Assembly (NCBI RefSeq): GCF_000189635.1
Contig: NW_002476554.1
Span: forward strand, 252,731-316,730
Reading direction: 5' to 3'
From: Tetrahymena thermophila SB210
Taxonomy: Eukaryota; Ciliophora; Oligohymenophorea; Hymenostomatida; Tetrahymenidae
Length of the DNA stretch: 64,000 nt
The notes beneath the pieces are model-generated. The model searched no databases. It was not told the origin of the DNA and saw only the letters and a list, made by a program, of their open reading frames with translations. The position numbers and the translations under genes are program-made. Shown in pieces: positions 25,684-39,250 of this stretch; positions within the stretch are counted from its first letter, which is position 1; every line of letters begins with the position of its first letter.

Positions 25684-28600
25684 TCATTTACTTAAAAGAG
25701 AGGTAGCTAGATTTAGTTGAGATTAAACATATTAAAGATTTATTGGTACAGACTTAAACTTTTAGACATCTTAATGGAAAATGCAATCTTGGACTAACTA
25801 AATCAAAACACTAGAGTAATGAGTTTTTTTATTATTTTATTTTGCAATTTATTGATTTAAACTCATGTTTTTATCATCAATTTAGTTTTACTGATAAAGA
25901 ATTTATTAGCTAATAGCATTATCAACAGCTTAATTGTATTGAATGAATAGAAGATCTTCAATTTTAGCTGCATAGAATTGCTTTTCAATTAGCTTAATAT
26001 CAGTGTCCAGTGATAATATTTGTAAAAAGATTATTCCTATGGAAAATATTAGGTAATTAAAGTCATTTCTCTTAAAATCAAATAAGATTATAGCTAGGTC
26101 AATTGTTTTTTGTTTATATTATTTAAGGAATATGTCCATTTACTTCTCTAATATATTTACTGTATTTCCTATATCCATAAAAACTATCTATTGGTTTTCA
26201 TCGAGAGCTAAATTACAAACCTCAATTGATAAATTTTACAAAGAGACAATCCCATCTAGCATGACTAAACCATCAACTATCTATATAAACCATTTCAGAC
26301 ATTATTCTTCCTTGAAATTTTGTTATTGAACTGCAATGAAATCTAGAATAAAAATAATAAAATGTTTAAAATAAAATGATTTATTTATTGTTTATAATTA
26401 AATTACTTTTTAAAGTGACATTTGGAGCCTTTGTTATATAATAGCAGTGATTCTAATCTATAAAGTAGTGTTTAAGCTGTAGTATTTGAGTAAAATTTTT
26501 CATATGCATTTGGAAAATGTTAAATAATTAATTATGTGCATCAATCTGATTTTAAATGAAGTTATTGAGTTCGAGGTATTTAATTGCTACATAACTAGCT
26601 GTCAAAGTATCATAATAAACTGAATAATTTGGTCCATTTATGTCATAGCAATTATTATTTTTTACAAATCTAGATTTTATAATCTAAACATCTTACAATT
26701 ACAAGTTAGTTAGTTACACTTTCACAAGTTGCTAAAACTCATTTACTTTACGATCAGGTTAAATATTATTTGTTTGTTCTTCACACAAATCAAGATTCTA
26801 AGCACTTGAATCATGTTCTCTCAATTACGAATTTTGATCTTCTATATCAAAATTAAAAACTGCTTGTTGCTTTTTCATTGTAGATTTTTCATTCTCTTTT
26901 ATCTTGATATATTCGCTTTGATTTTAATCAACTTACTTCAATTTTAAAAAAATGTTTAATTATTAAAAAAAATAATTTTAAATTAACAATCAGAACCAAA
27001 AATTACTATTGAATTGAATTAAAATTCTAAATTACCTTTTATGGATAAACTCCCGATCCATTAATACCCGAAGAAGATATTTTTATCTTTGGATTTACAG
27101 TCTATAGTCTTTACTGTAAATGAGCTACTATCTTTTAATTCATATTCATCAGATGAATCGTTTAGATATTCTTAGGTAAGTGCTAAAACAAATTATCTAA
27201 CATTTCACCATCTACAATTCTCTCTATTATCAAGTTTTCTTCGAATTATTCTGGATTCTTTAAAAATCTTTGGAATTAAATTGTTAATAAAAATTATTAA
27301 AATTAAATCAAAAATTATACATAACAAATAATTTTTTTCAAAAAATTTGAATGAAAAATGACAATTTAAATAAATTTAAACTGCAAATCTAAATTAAAAA
27401 ACTGTATTTATTTTATAATGAATTAATTTAATAGTTTTTTTATATTTTCATTTTAGTGTAAATAAATAAATGAAATATTATTCATTAAAATACATCCAAA
27501 AAAAGACAATTTAAAAATTAAAATTTAATTGTTTAATAATTAAAAATAAAACTACCTTATTAGATTGTACTATCCATGACCACATGCGTAGTACTATCCT
27601 ACACTATGAAAATTAAAATAACATATTTGGGATTCATTTAGAGGACTTAACTTAATATCATGAAAGATGAGTTCTTGTCTTAGATTTGATTGGAAAGGGA
27701 TAACATTGCAATATTTAATGTTATTCATTTTCTCTAAAGATTTTCTTAGTTAACTTTTACTTTCCTGTCCTTTAGAGATGTTAATCAAGTTCAACTCTAA
27801 GTAACTCATTTTAATCTTTTTTTCGAGTGCTTGGTATATTTTGACTAGGTCATCATCATTGAATTCGTTTTCACTTAAATATTATATTATTATTACTTTA
27901 TTAAAAATTAATGTAAAATGAGCTTTACCCAATATTTAGTGAGAGATAATCCAAATTAGGAAGCTAATTAATCACTTAGATAATACTTCCAGTTTAAGTG
28001 TTATTAATTGAATTATTCCAGAGATTTATTTTTAAGCTGTGGAGATCTTTAAATTATTATAAAAAAGTAGCTAATTCCTAAATTCCTTTGTTCTCTATCT
28101 CACAATTCAACAAATTCAAGTCGAGATATCTAAGTTTCTTAATATTTGAATTTTTTACTAAGCTCTGCACTCCTTTATATTAAACCCTATTATTTCTATA
28201 TTGATTCATAGTAAGAACAAGAAATAATTCAATAAAAAAATTATTACTGAGCATAAAAAGTGAGGTATTTCAAGTTCTTGTTTTTTTGAATGCTTTTAAA
28301 TATCTCTCCAATCACATCAGAATCAAACCCATTTTCTCTAAATTATTAATTTAAAAAATTAATCCTCAAGCAAAAAGAATAAAGAAATAATAATACGATA
28401 TGTCAAAGTGAATCCTATTCAAATGCTTGCTGCAAACTAGAATGTTGCAGATGTCACTTGTGTATTTTACTTAAATTTTTGAAAGCTTCAAATCTAAGTG
28501 CAAAAAAGTCAGCTTCTGCAAGTTACTGAAGCCTTTAGCAAACGTTTTAAAAGAGTCGCCTTAAAATTCTACTTTTCTTGAACTGAAGTGAAACTCTCTT

Positions 28601-30930
28601 AAATTCTTTTAGGCTTTCATATTTCTCTCAAATTCTGTCAATTCTTTGGCATTTAAAGCACTATTATCACTTTAAATATTAACATAAAAGTTAAAAATAA
28701 TACTGAATAAAAATTTATGAATTACTCAATTATTAGTTTTAGTTGAGTCAGAGACATTTGCTTGAATACGCTAAAAAGATTTAGATAGCCTTCAGAATCA
28801 ATTGAATTATTCATTAAATTTAAACTTAAAACTTATAAATTCTCGCAATTAGATAATCCTTTACTTAAGTACTCTACACCCAACGATTCGATTATGCAAT
28901 TCCTATATAATTTTAATTAAAGTAAGATGAGAGGGAAAAAAAAAATTTTTTTTACGCTAATTGAAGACTGAAATATTTAAGTTCATATCTATTATTACTT
29001 AGCAGAAACTAAATATCACTTAACCAGTGGACACTCTTTTCTATCACACTAATTAAAATATAGTTAAATTTTTAATTATTAAATTTATTAAGAGGAATTT
29101 ATACTCTTTAATTTCATCTTAGCTTCCATTATTGTTGCCTTATTTATTAGAAAGTTCATCTCTTATATTGCAAATATTCCAACTAGCATTTTTTAATATA
29201 TATTTCTTTAAAACAAATTTCTTAATTTTAGTAAATTTTACTTAAAATTGATATCAATATGCTTAAGTGATTGTGCATTCTTTATTGATGACAATATTTT
29301 TTACATTCCTTGTGCTTCTAAATAATTGTTGCTATTATAAAAAATAAAATTAATTAATCATAATGCTTTTCTTAATATTGAGGTAGAATTATTTTTTATT
29401 ATTAAGAACATGCTTCATTTATTACCAAAAATTAAGAGTCAAGTATGTGAGTTTTTGTGAGAGTAATTTCAGAGTATTTTCTATAAAATCGTCACTTTTG
29501 AATGAAATTTAGCAGTTAGAGAAGTCTAGATTCAAGTGTGTCAGATTAGATAAGTAACTAGCGTTTTGGAAGAAGTTCTGAATACCTTCTTACTCAATTG
29601 AATTTCCACTAAATTATTTGTAAAAAAATCAGTCAAATATGCAAGATTAATTTTCATTCTCAAAATTTTTTTAATCGTTATAAATTGTTTAAATGCTCTT
29701 TTGTTCAATCAATTTTATAATTTACTTGAAATTCAAAGAAACATGTGTCAGTGATGGCATTTTATTAAGAGTGTTGACAATGTTGAGATATCCAAGATTA
29801 GAAATATTATTTTATCTAATTTTATTATTTTCATATTTAGTATTTGAAATTACAAAAGCATCTAAACAAAATACCTAAAGTCCAAAACTATGTACTAGAT
29901 CTAAGAAGTACAAGTAAATTTCTCAAGTAGAAATTCAACTCCTTCATCAGAAATTTAATTGTAAGCTAAATAAAGTTAGATGTTTTGCAGCTATGGTAAA
30001 TTTGCAAAAATATCCTAAATGAGGAGCAAGTCTCTATCTTTGATTGAGTTTTTTCTGTTATTTTTAACATTTAAAACAACTTATTTTTGGAAAAAACAGT
30101 ATTTTTGTTTTATTTGCATTAAATAAATTACTCTAAATTAAGGTATAGTTATCTTAATTTATGTGCTTTTAGCAGGCTCTACTGAATGTTTAATAGTAAT
30201 TGCTTATCAATAGATTGGCTTTCGCTATTTTAATATTAAAATTTATTTTGCTAAGTTGCATTTAATTTCAATATAATTACTTAGAGCTATTCAAGTTAAT
30301 CATGAGTTCTTGTAAGTTTTCAAAATAGAATCGCCTTGAAAACATTGTGCGAAAAAAATTTAAGTTATTTTAGCATATGTTATAATGCAATGTCTTGACT
30401 GCTAAGAGAGTAATACCTTCAAATATTTGACAAATTGGAAGTTGGGAGTTGTTAAAATTAAGGCAAGCTCCCTCTAAATTAACGCAATTAGCTAAAAAGT
30501 TAATGAATTTATTGTATACTTCTGGTGTATCTTTAAAAGTATTGTTTTCGCTGAATTCTATGTTTAAATATTTTATTTTTTGTTAAGCATGATGATTACA
30601 AAATGGTTTAAGAAATTCCATCAAAAGTGTAAAGTTGCATCCTGTTTGACCTAGATTTAAGTAAAGACTGCTAATATTTGTAAAGATCTATGCCTTTTCT
30701 TCCATAAATTTAAGATACTAATTAAGAGAATCCTCTATGTCTTTTTTAAGATGAAAATCTAGCACTAAAACTGTATATTTATTTTGCTAATCATTTATAT
30801 TCTACTCATTTAATTATTTTATGGCTTTTTCTACGTTTTTTATATAGAGCATCTGGGACATTTAAATATATTTCTTCTTAAAGAAGGTTTTTTGCACAAA
30901 TCCATTCAGCTTTTCTTAGATTATATTCAT
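25684..30930 (-). CDS. LRR protein with C-terminal pseudokinase domain, 15 exons
   Basis: Exons (minus): 30930-30281, 30224-30132, 30054-29875, 29815-29726, 29608-29426, 29331-29242, 29048-28956, 28902-28726, 28669-28397, 28337-28248, 28195-27929, 27873-27556, 27267-27036, 26935-26407, 26342-25684. They sum to 3,924 nt (1,307 residues) and every junction keeps phase. Residues ~60-800 are ribonuclease-inhibitor-like LRRs (e.g. LPQLQNIQLYLAYNQISDEG), several on single 90-nt exons. The last ~400 residues resemble a kinase: VAIKYL for the N-lobe Lys, LKWFIQIVDGLVMLD, then NLSIEVCNLALDENQQIVFMDIG where HRD is absent and DFG reads DIG. This suggests a pseudokinase scaffold. The 5' end is uncertain: bases 30840-30970 also carry a coding-like second frame, so a further exon may exist upstream. 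Confidence 0.75.
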
Positions 30931-32370
30931 TTTTATAATCAGTAAGTACTTAATCGAAATAATCTAAATAAATATTATTATGTGCTTATGTTCGTCTTTG
31001 TGTATGTATCTATTTATATGTATGCTTGTTTGTTTGTAAGTTTATTTATTTCACTTGCTTTACTTATAAGAATAATTAATAAACAAATAAATAGCTTTAT
31101 AACAACGAATTTATTGTTAATTAAATAAAAACTTTTTAATAATTTTTTATAAATTAATAATTAATTCAATAAATTGTAAACCTATTTTAAATTTTAAGAA
31201 ATAAATGTCTTTTTATTTCTAACTTGATTTTTATTTTTATTATTTAAACTGTATTCTTTATATTGTTTATTTAAAATTGTCAACAATTTTTATACTTGTA
31301 AAAATTAGAAAATGTGTGATTTTTGTGCATAATTCACTAATTTAGATTTAATTTTTACAAAATTTTTTTTATTTTGTTTTGTACAATTGCAACAAGTAAT
31401 ATGTTTTCTTTAAAATCAAATTAAAACAATAAATTAAACATCTAAATGCACTTCTCCTTCATATTTGTTCAAATAAATAATGGATTTTATTTAAAAATTT
31501 TGTATTTATTTTTGCTTAATTTGAGAATTAAATCAATACATAAATAACATTTTTTTAAATAATTTTACTTGAATAATTTAAGTATGATCATTATGTTTAA
31601 CTTTTTGAATTTATGCAACCCAATTAAGTATTAAAATCTCTTTCTTGTGAGTAGGGTAAAATGAAATTAATTTAATCATATTATACAAATTAAAAAAATT
31701 ATTTAGTAAGAATTCAATTATGTATGCATGTATGATAGAAAAATATAGAAATTACATTTAAGAAATTGATGTAATAATTTGCTTGAATTTCTCATTTCAG
31801 TCAGCGTAAATGTAAATATAAAAAATAAAATCTAATCCATAAAAAAGAAACAGTGAAAGAAAGAACATGGAACATTGAGTGTAAATTTAGAAAAACTAAT
31901 AAAAACCAAGAGTTTTTGTAAAAAATTGCTGGAATTTATCTATTAATAGCTAATTGAATAATTTGTCTTAAATGTTTGAGGATGTATAACTAATAAACTA
32001 GCTATAAAATAATAACAAAAATTAGTTAAGATTATTAAGTTAATGTGTGTATGTATGATCACACATTTATTTAATTATGTTTATGTGTGTATGTATGTGT
32101 GTCTGAGTATTTTTTTAGTTAAACGACTTATAAATGCTTTAGTAAATCCACTCAAAGAAATAATCATCGAGCCAGTCAATCTATAATTTATTTAGTTTAT
32201 CCAACATTATTAAGATCAAAAAGAAAAAGTAAACAAAATCAAAGGGATAAATAAATAAATAAACCTAAGGTTGACAAAGATTATAAGTATAAAAAGATAG
32301 AAAGGAGTGTGATAAATTGACGACTTCGTTGGTTCAGCCGTTGACAAATAAGCGCGTTAGCGTTAATTGT
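30931..32370. other. Divergent spacer with simple repeats
   Basis: Promoter region for two divergent genes. It contains TATG/TGTG-type repeats near 31000-31035 and 32044-32105. The last ~60 bases (32312-32370) are unusually GC-rich and open in frame with the next gene, but have no ATG. Confidence 0.5.
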
Positions 32371-33726
32371 ATGGATCTTGATGAGGCTTTGAAAACTTAA
32401 AAATTCAAGAGCGATGAAGCAGCAGCAAGATACTATTACACTTTAGCTAATAAAGGTGATCCATATGCTTAGTACGTAATAGGGTTATTATTAGAAGAGG
32501 GTAAAGGTATTGAATAGGATTTAGAAAAAGCTATAGAGTGGTATACAAAAAGCGCAGAAAAAGGAGAGGCAAAATCTTAATATTGTCTAGGCAACTTATA
32601 CTATTAGGGAGCTGCTGTCTAACAAAATTTTCAAGAAGCCATTAAGTGGTATAATCTCGCTTCTAAATAGGGACATGACAAAGCATTATTCTAATTAGGA
32701 TTGATGCAGATATTTGGTTAGGGTTTTAAATAAGATTTTCAAAAGGGAATTGACTACTTTAAAAAATCAGGTGAAAGAGGAAATTAAGATGCATATAATA
32801 ATTTGGGTAACATGTATCGTGAAGGAACGGGTAAACAAACTTCTTTTCAATTTTTTTTGCTAAAAATTAAAATTATATCATTGAATTTATTAAATAATTC
32901 CTACTCTATGCCCAGGCTAAAATAAATGAAAACTTTAATTTATAAAGTACAGGAAATAATTATATTTTATTTCATTATCAATAGGCGTCAAGGTAAATTA
33001 TGAGGAAGCTGTTAAGTATTATTTAATGGCTTGTGAAGGTGAATGTGCCGCCGCTATGGCCAATCTTGCTACTTTGTATATTTAAGGTCTAGGTAATATA
33101 TTACTAACAGACATTCACTTTGATAAAATATGAGGCTTATTTTATGTATCCTTTATATAAAGACTTGAATTAATTAATAGCGATTAAACTAAATCACATT
33201 TTAGAGATAAAAAGGGATTCAAATTTTTTTCATTTTGAATAAAAAAAGATTTAAGTTATAAATAATATTTTTCATCAATAAACAGTTAGTTAAATTAGTT
33301 AATTGTTAATGAATGAAATATTTCAAAAAAAGAAAGAACATTTAAGTGAAATTAGAATAGAAAACATTTCCTCATATTAGAAAAATTTGGTAGAGATTAA
33401 ATTCAATTAAATATTTATTTAAAATAAAAGGAGTCAATCAAAGTTATGAAGAAGCAGCCAAATACTTCAAAAAAGCAGCTGATTTAGGTTTAGATATAGC
33501 ATAGTTTAATTTGGGCTGTCTCTACGAAGAGGGGAAAGGAGTCAAAAAAGATTTGTAAATGGCTTTAGAGTATTACAGAAAAGGAGGAGAAAATGGAAAT
33601 TAAGAAGCTGAGGATGCTTTTAATAGATTAGAGGAAATAATGAAATAAGAAAAAAATAATGAAAATAATAAAGATCAATCCTAAAAAAAGAAAAAAAATA
33701 TGTGCTCTGGATGCTAAATATTCTGA
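32371..33726 (+). CDS. Sel1-repeat protein with polybasic CaaX tail
   Basis: Three exons, 32371-32830, 32985-33092 and 33431-33726 (864 nt, 287 residues). Introns of 154 and 338 nt both interrupt a Gly codon. The protein is almost entirely Sel1-like repeats, helical ~36-residue units (e.g. DLEKAIEWYTKSAEKGEAKS; NYEEAVKYYLMACEGECAAA; DLQMALEYYRKGGENGNQEA), about seven units. Sel1 repeats are protein-interaction scaffolds. The C-terminus is unusual: a Lys run (KKKKK) then MCSGCQIF, fitting a prenylation CaaX box (CQIF) with a second upstream Cys and polybasic patch. I infer a membrane-attached scaffold. Codons for LTTSLVQPLTNKRVSVNC lie in frame directly before the ATG, so a non-coding or additional 5' exon is possible. 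Confidence 0.85.
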
Positions 33727-35128
33727 CAAAGGCAAATAAAACATAACAATTGTCATTAAGTTTAAATTAGGATTGCTTTTCTTCCTTAATTCATTCATTC
33801 ATTCATTATTCTATGTTTTTCCTACTTAACTTTTCATTCTTTGCTCTTGGTAGTTCCCTTGTTTCTAACTAGTTATTTAATCCCTGAAATTATGTTTATA
33901 ATAAATAAATAAATTAATAAGTTAGTGTAGGATTTTTCTCTAAGCAGTAAACTATCTTCAATTAGGGTCTAAAAATATTCTCAAAGCATCAATATTATTA
34001 TTAATCAAAAATGAAAAGCTTAAATTAATATTTTAGTAACCAAAAACTAAATGTGAATCAAGTAATTAATTTATGATAACCAAGTCAAATAATGATTATT
34101 TAGTAATTATGAATTGGTTTACTTGATGAGAGGCAGCTACTAAAATATAAGAATAAAATATTTTATAAAAATCAATAAACAGAAAGAACAAATAAATAGA
34201 TAAATAGATAATTAGTAATGACAAAATTCTTCTAAACTCTAATCGATACAATAATTTATCAATCAATCAATCAATTAACCATTCAATTAATATATAAAAA
34301 TGTAATAACAACCACCTATCTAAAAAGCTTTCTAATAATAATCATTCCAAATTAGCAGAATTTATATTTTATAAACAAAAAAGCTTTTGAACATACTAAC
34401 AAAATTCTCAAACATTTTAATCTTTTTATTAACTAACCTACTTAATATACATACATACATTCTCTATTTCTTTATTTTTTTGCTCTTAAATATATTAAAT
34501 TTTTCTAATTGTTCTTTTAATGAATACTTATTGATATCCCTATTTCAAATTAGTTTTTTTAAATTAAAATAATAAAACACTTTTTTAATTTTTAAGAAAA
34601 TTGTTTAATTTTCAAAATCAATCAAAGTACTAAAAAATAATCTTTTCTTTTTAAATAAAATAAAAATATTCAAATTTTTATTTAGTCAAAATATTTTATT
34701 GTTTTTTATCAAAAAATAACCAAAAAATTATAAAAATAATTTATTTTTGTTTTTAAAATATAAAATAAAAGTAATTTTTTTCATCAAGAATGAAGAATAT
34801 CATTTTTTGATTACTTCATCAAAGCATTACATTTTTTGATTAATTATCAACATTTTTTAATCAAAGTTTTTGTTATTGTTTAAAAAATTAACAAGAAGTA
34901 TCTGTTAGTGAGCATTTATTTAAAAATATATTAAAATTTGAATTATCAAAATAGTTAATAATTAATAAATAAAAGAATCATTTACTTTTACTTTATATAT
35001 TAACATTAAATCAAGCTTTAAAACTTTAAAATATTTATACATAGATAGATAAATAATTATTAAAATCATATTAAAAGTTATAATAACCCACTTAAGTCAT
35101 AGCATAGGTTAAAAGATCCAATATTGTA
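33727..35128. other. Intergenic spacer with ATTC/AATC repeats
   Basis: Contains ATTC repeats at about 33798-33818 and ATCA repeats at about 34257-34274, otherwise A/T runs. A hydrophobic open frame at 34387-34572 looks like chance in AT-rich DNA. Confidence 0.5.
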
Positions 35129-37944
35129 ATGGGAAATAATTAATCTATAAACGCTGAAGAAAAGAAATCATATATATAATAAAATTTGCATTTTGTAAAA
35201 TAAGTTGAAAATGATGCATATGGAGAAGTTAAAATTATGAAAAATGAACTCAACCAGGTAAGTTTCTTCAATAAAAATTATTCTTTAAATTTTTCATAGA
35301 ATTATTATTGTCAATGCCAAGTATATATAAACAAACAAACAAAACAAACATATTTTTTTAATTTTTATTTTTTCTAGCATTGCAATAATTAATATTTTTA
35401 ATCTTTGAAAACAAAGATGAAAAATAAATAAATAAATGAAAATTTTTAATGCTTTTTCTTAGATTAGTTAAATCAATTAAATAATTTCAAATAGGAAATC
35501 TTAGCAGTTAAGTAGTACTCATTTTAAGATAGAGATAGACTTGATAATTTCATAAAGAGGACTGAAAAAAGAAAGTAACTTATAAGTCCTTACATAGTAG
35601 AATTGATTGATGTTGAAGCTGACAAAGCTGAAGATTTCTGCTCAAATTTCTTTAAACTTTCTCTTGTATACCAATATCATCCAGAAAATTTGTTTCAATT
35701 AATTGAGAAAAGAAAAAAACTTAGGAAAAGATTCACTGAATAAGAACTATTCTTGCTAATTGATTGTGTTTCATCTGCTTTGCTTGTATTTGACTCTTTT
35801 GAATTGAGGCATGGGGATATAAGACCTCAAACCATATTAATATCTCAAGATAATAAATTTAAGCTTACTGATGTAAAATTCCTCACTCAATTTTCTTAAT
35901 ACAAAAGGCTACTAATAGGAGTTTCTGATACTAACTATCTATCTCCCTAGCTATTCTATCAAATGGAACATAGGTATTTATTCATTTAATGTTAAAGATC
36001 AAATTCTTTCAAATAATAATTTTAAATTTAAAAAATAATTTATGCAAATACGAATAAGTTTTATTTTAATAAATTATTAAGGATAGCTAATCCAGAACAT
36101 AATGAAACAATTAGCGATATCTTTTCATTAGGTTTAATTTGTTTAGAAATGGCTTCAATGCGTAGTATTTAGGTAAAATAAATAAACTAAAATTATCAAT
36201 CAAATTAATTTTATCATAAATTTTATAAATCAATCAATTATTTATTTATGCAATTAAAGTGTTAATAGTGTTGATATTGTTATAAGATGTATAAACTATC
36301 AAATCAATAGTATTTAATAGGCATATCATACTTTATTTCTTTAGATACTTTTGGTTTATATTAAATAATTAAATAAATGAATTATTTTTTCTGTGTTTGG
36401 TTTGAAGATATTTATTTAATATTGATTTTTTACTTAAAAAAATATATAATAGGGAATTTATGATCCAGAAACATTTTAAATATAAGAAGAAAAAGTGGAA
36501 AAGATAATTTATTAAATGAAAGAGGATAAATATAGTGAGAGTTTAATAGAATTAATTTTACGAATGCTTCAAATAGAAGAAAATGATAGAATTAATCCTT
36601 ATTAGATATAGTAGTATTTAGATCCCATAAGAGACTCTTACTAAAATATCAAATTATTGTACACAACCACAAAATTTGGGGAGAGGTCTTATATTGGGGG
36701 AGATCATTCATAAAATCCTTTTAGTCAATATTCTCAAAGTTAGTTTAATTCACCTGATTCTTAGTCAATAATTGTTAAAAACCATAGTGCATTTTTGAGT
36801 AGAAAATAGTCATTCAATTAATCTAATGGAGTATTTACAAATAGAGATGGAACAAATGAACAATAGTAATTATTTAATTTTATTCATTATCTTAAAATTT
36901 ACATAATAAAAGGTTACAACCTCCTGCTATTATTGAGCAAGCACCTAACCATTCTTAAGCTTAATCCTAAATCTAAAATATTGAAGCTACATTTTAGCCT
37001 AAATAAGAAGACTAAAGAAAGTAAATAAATAAATAAATTTAAATATAAATTAAATATTTTCATTAAATTATTTTTATTTAATCATGTTTAAAACATTTTA
37101 ATAGACATGCAAAAATGAGCCACTAGATTGATGAGGATTTGAATGAAGACTCATAAGTACTTAAATAAATGTATTTAGATTAAAAATAAAATGAAGGCTA
37201 CTAACAACAAAACGAAGTTTAGCAGGAAAATTATAAAAACTCAAGTATATTTTATTATCTAATTAATAATAATAAATTAAAAACTGAAATATTTTTAAAG
37301 ATTACTAAAACGATGACATGCAAGATTACTGGGAGAAAAGCTTACATAATATAGATTAAGATGTTGAAAATGTACTTAATGAAACAATAAGACTTTAGTA
37401 GTAATACAATAAAATGCCTAAATTGAATTTAGATGAAACAGATATTGATAATTTAATTACAAGAAGATTGGAAAATAAAAATGAATCTTTGATGAATACA
37501 ATGTATCAACATAAGCACTCACATTCCACACACAATACTTTAGCTTAACCACTTTCCAGCTCTAATTTTCACAACACTTAAAGACAAAGAAATAGCAATC
37601 AGAGCATATCTTCTAAACACTATTTGCATTCTGATACAAGGTCTCTCTCAAATCTCTCATAAGCTAAATTGGTAAACACATTAAATAATACAAGATAAAA
37701 CTCACCAAAAAATGAATAATAACAAGAATTAAATTAAAAAAATGCAATTCCACTTTCTTAAGACTACATAGATAAGTAGTAAGGTAACAATAATCTTTAT
37801 GATTTGTACTTAAATGAGTATAAAAAACTAGTAAACATTTAAAATTAATAAAATTAAAATAATCAAGATAGCTAAAACTTTGCTATAAACTCTCATCAAG
37901 TGAAGCATAAATAGTCAAAATCATTTTATAATTCTAAATATTGA
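35129..37944 (+). CDS. N-myristoylated-type pseudokinase with Asn/Gln-rich tail
   Basis: Seven exons: 35129-35257, 35468-35973, 36082-36172, 36453-36865, 36913-37020, 37105-37244, 37301-37944 (2,031 nt, 676 residues; all phases fit). It starts MGNNQS, a consensus N-myristoylation site. Residues ~20-340 are kinase-like: EILAVKQY carries the N-lobe Lys; near 157 the catalytic loop reads LRHGDIRPQTILIS (HRD to HGD, Asn to Thr); near 177 DFG is replaced by TDVK; YLSPQLF takes the APE position; ISDIFSLGLICLEMAS matches subdomain IX. Loss of the metal-binding Asn and of DFG argues for a pseudokinase. The tail (340-676) is Gln/Asn/Ser-rich with a His-rich patch (HKHSHSTH). I infer a membrane-attached scaffold; the partner is unknown. 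Confidence 0.8.
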
Positions 37945-39250
37945 AATTAATTATTAATTTGAGCTAAAAAGTAATCTGCAATTTAGTTTAAAAAATATAA
38001 TTTATATTTATTACTGTCTTATAATATCTTAATTATCGCTATAAAATAAGTTATCAATGAAAACTATAATATAATCTATAAAAAAAATCAACAAGAATAT
38101 TTATTTTTAGTGATTTATCAAGCCATAAATTAAATAAATATTTAGTTCCTTTAAAAAAAATATAATATTATACTGTATTAAAATAATTATTAATTAATAA
38201 TTAAAAATTATTAAATGTTAATTTCAAAAATTATATTTTATTTTATACTATGTATGTCTCATTCAAATTCAAGCAATTTTAAATTACTTTATTTATCTAA
38301 AATTTAAAAAAATAAAAACAATTATTTCATAATTAATTTGTATAAAATCAAATATAGTTAAAAATTCATTTTTAAAAAAATTTAATAATATTCTAATTTT
38401 TATAAAATGTAATATTAGTAATCTAAAGTTGGGAAATATTAGTTTGAATTATTAAATATAAACCATAATCTTTCTGCCAAACCATATGACCGAATTCAGA
38501 GAGAAGGTTGACAAATTTAGTGAAAAATTTTCACTTTAAATTTTTATTACTATTGTAAAATTCTTTTTTAATTGAGTAATTATAGTATCCAAAATATTTA
38601 TGTTAAAATAAATTAGTATTAAAATATTTCTATTCTTTTAGTAAGAGATCAGCAGTATTTTTAATATTTTAAGTCTTTTATACAATTTAAAATATTTATT
38701 TTTAAATTTTCTTATAACTTTAACTTTGATATTCAAAAATACTTTTGCTTTATTTTTAATCGTATTAATCAAAATTTTTTAAAAAAAATCTAAAATACAA
38801 AATAATCTAAAATAAAAATCTAATCAATTTGTTGTAAAGTTAAACTTTTAACTTTTAATTTAAAATATTTATATATTAAATATTTATATAAATGTTTTGA
38901 ATTATCTAAAAGTCATATAAAATTTTTGTTTATATAAACAGGACTGCATTCCAAAATAAATAATCAAAAAAACGTCATTCTAATTATCATTAAAAAATGA
39001 AATTTTGCTTTTAGTTTAAGAATATTTGTTTGAATTTTAATTAAAGGATAAAGAAAGACAAACAAACATTAAGATATATGATAACTTTAACAATCATAAG
39101 GATTAGTTACAATTATAATTTCATTTTTTATGGATGATTCAAAAGATTTATTAAGATAACTTATCAGATAAACAGAATCAAAGATGATATGAGAAGTCCT
39201 AATACAGCAAACATTATTTTTTGTTGATTTTTTTTAAAGAAGTTAGATAG
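37945..39250. other. Convergent spacer holding a possible small gene
   Basis: AT-rich except for a GC-richer island at 38461-38520 and an open stretch at 39015-39187; see the separate low-confidence entry. Confidence 0.4.
38485..39187 (+). CDS. Possible small intron-containing gene, unresolved
   Basis: A short frame from ATG 38485 (MTEFREKVDKFSEKFSLQI) lies in a locally GC-richer island. A second open stretch, 39015-39187, follows a good acceptor (TTGCTTTTAG) and reads EYLFEFQLKDKERQTNIKIY to TGA 39185-39187. A weak middle exon could start after the acceptor at 38641. I could not find junctions that join these cleanly, and recognise no family. It may be a real short gene or two unrelated chance frames. 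Confidence 0.22.

Noticed and set aside
29050-29235. Possible extra exon in the LRR-pseudokinase gene (NASWNICNIRDELSNKQ)
   Set aside because: Coding-like, but its frame cannot be joined to either neighbour with correct phase, whereas skipping it gives an in-phase joint.
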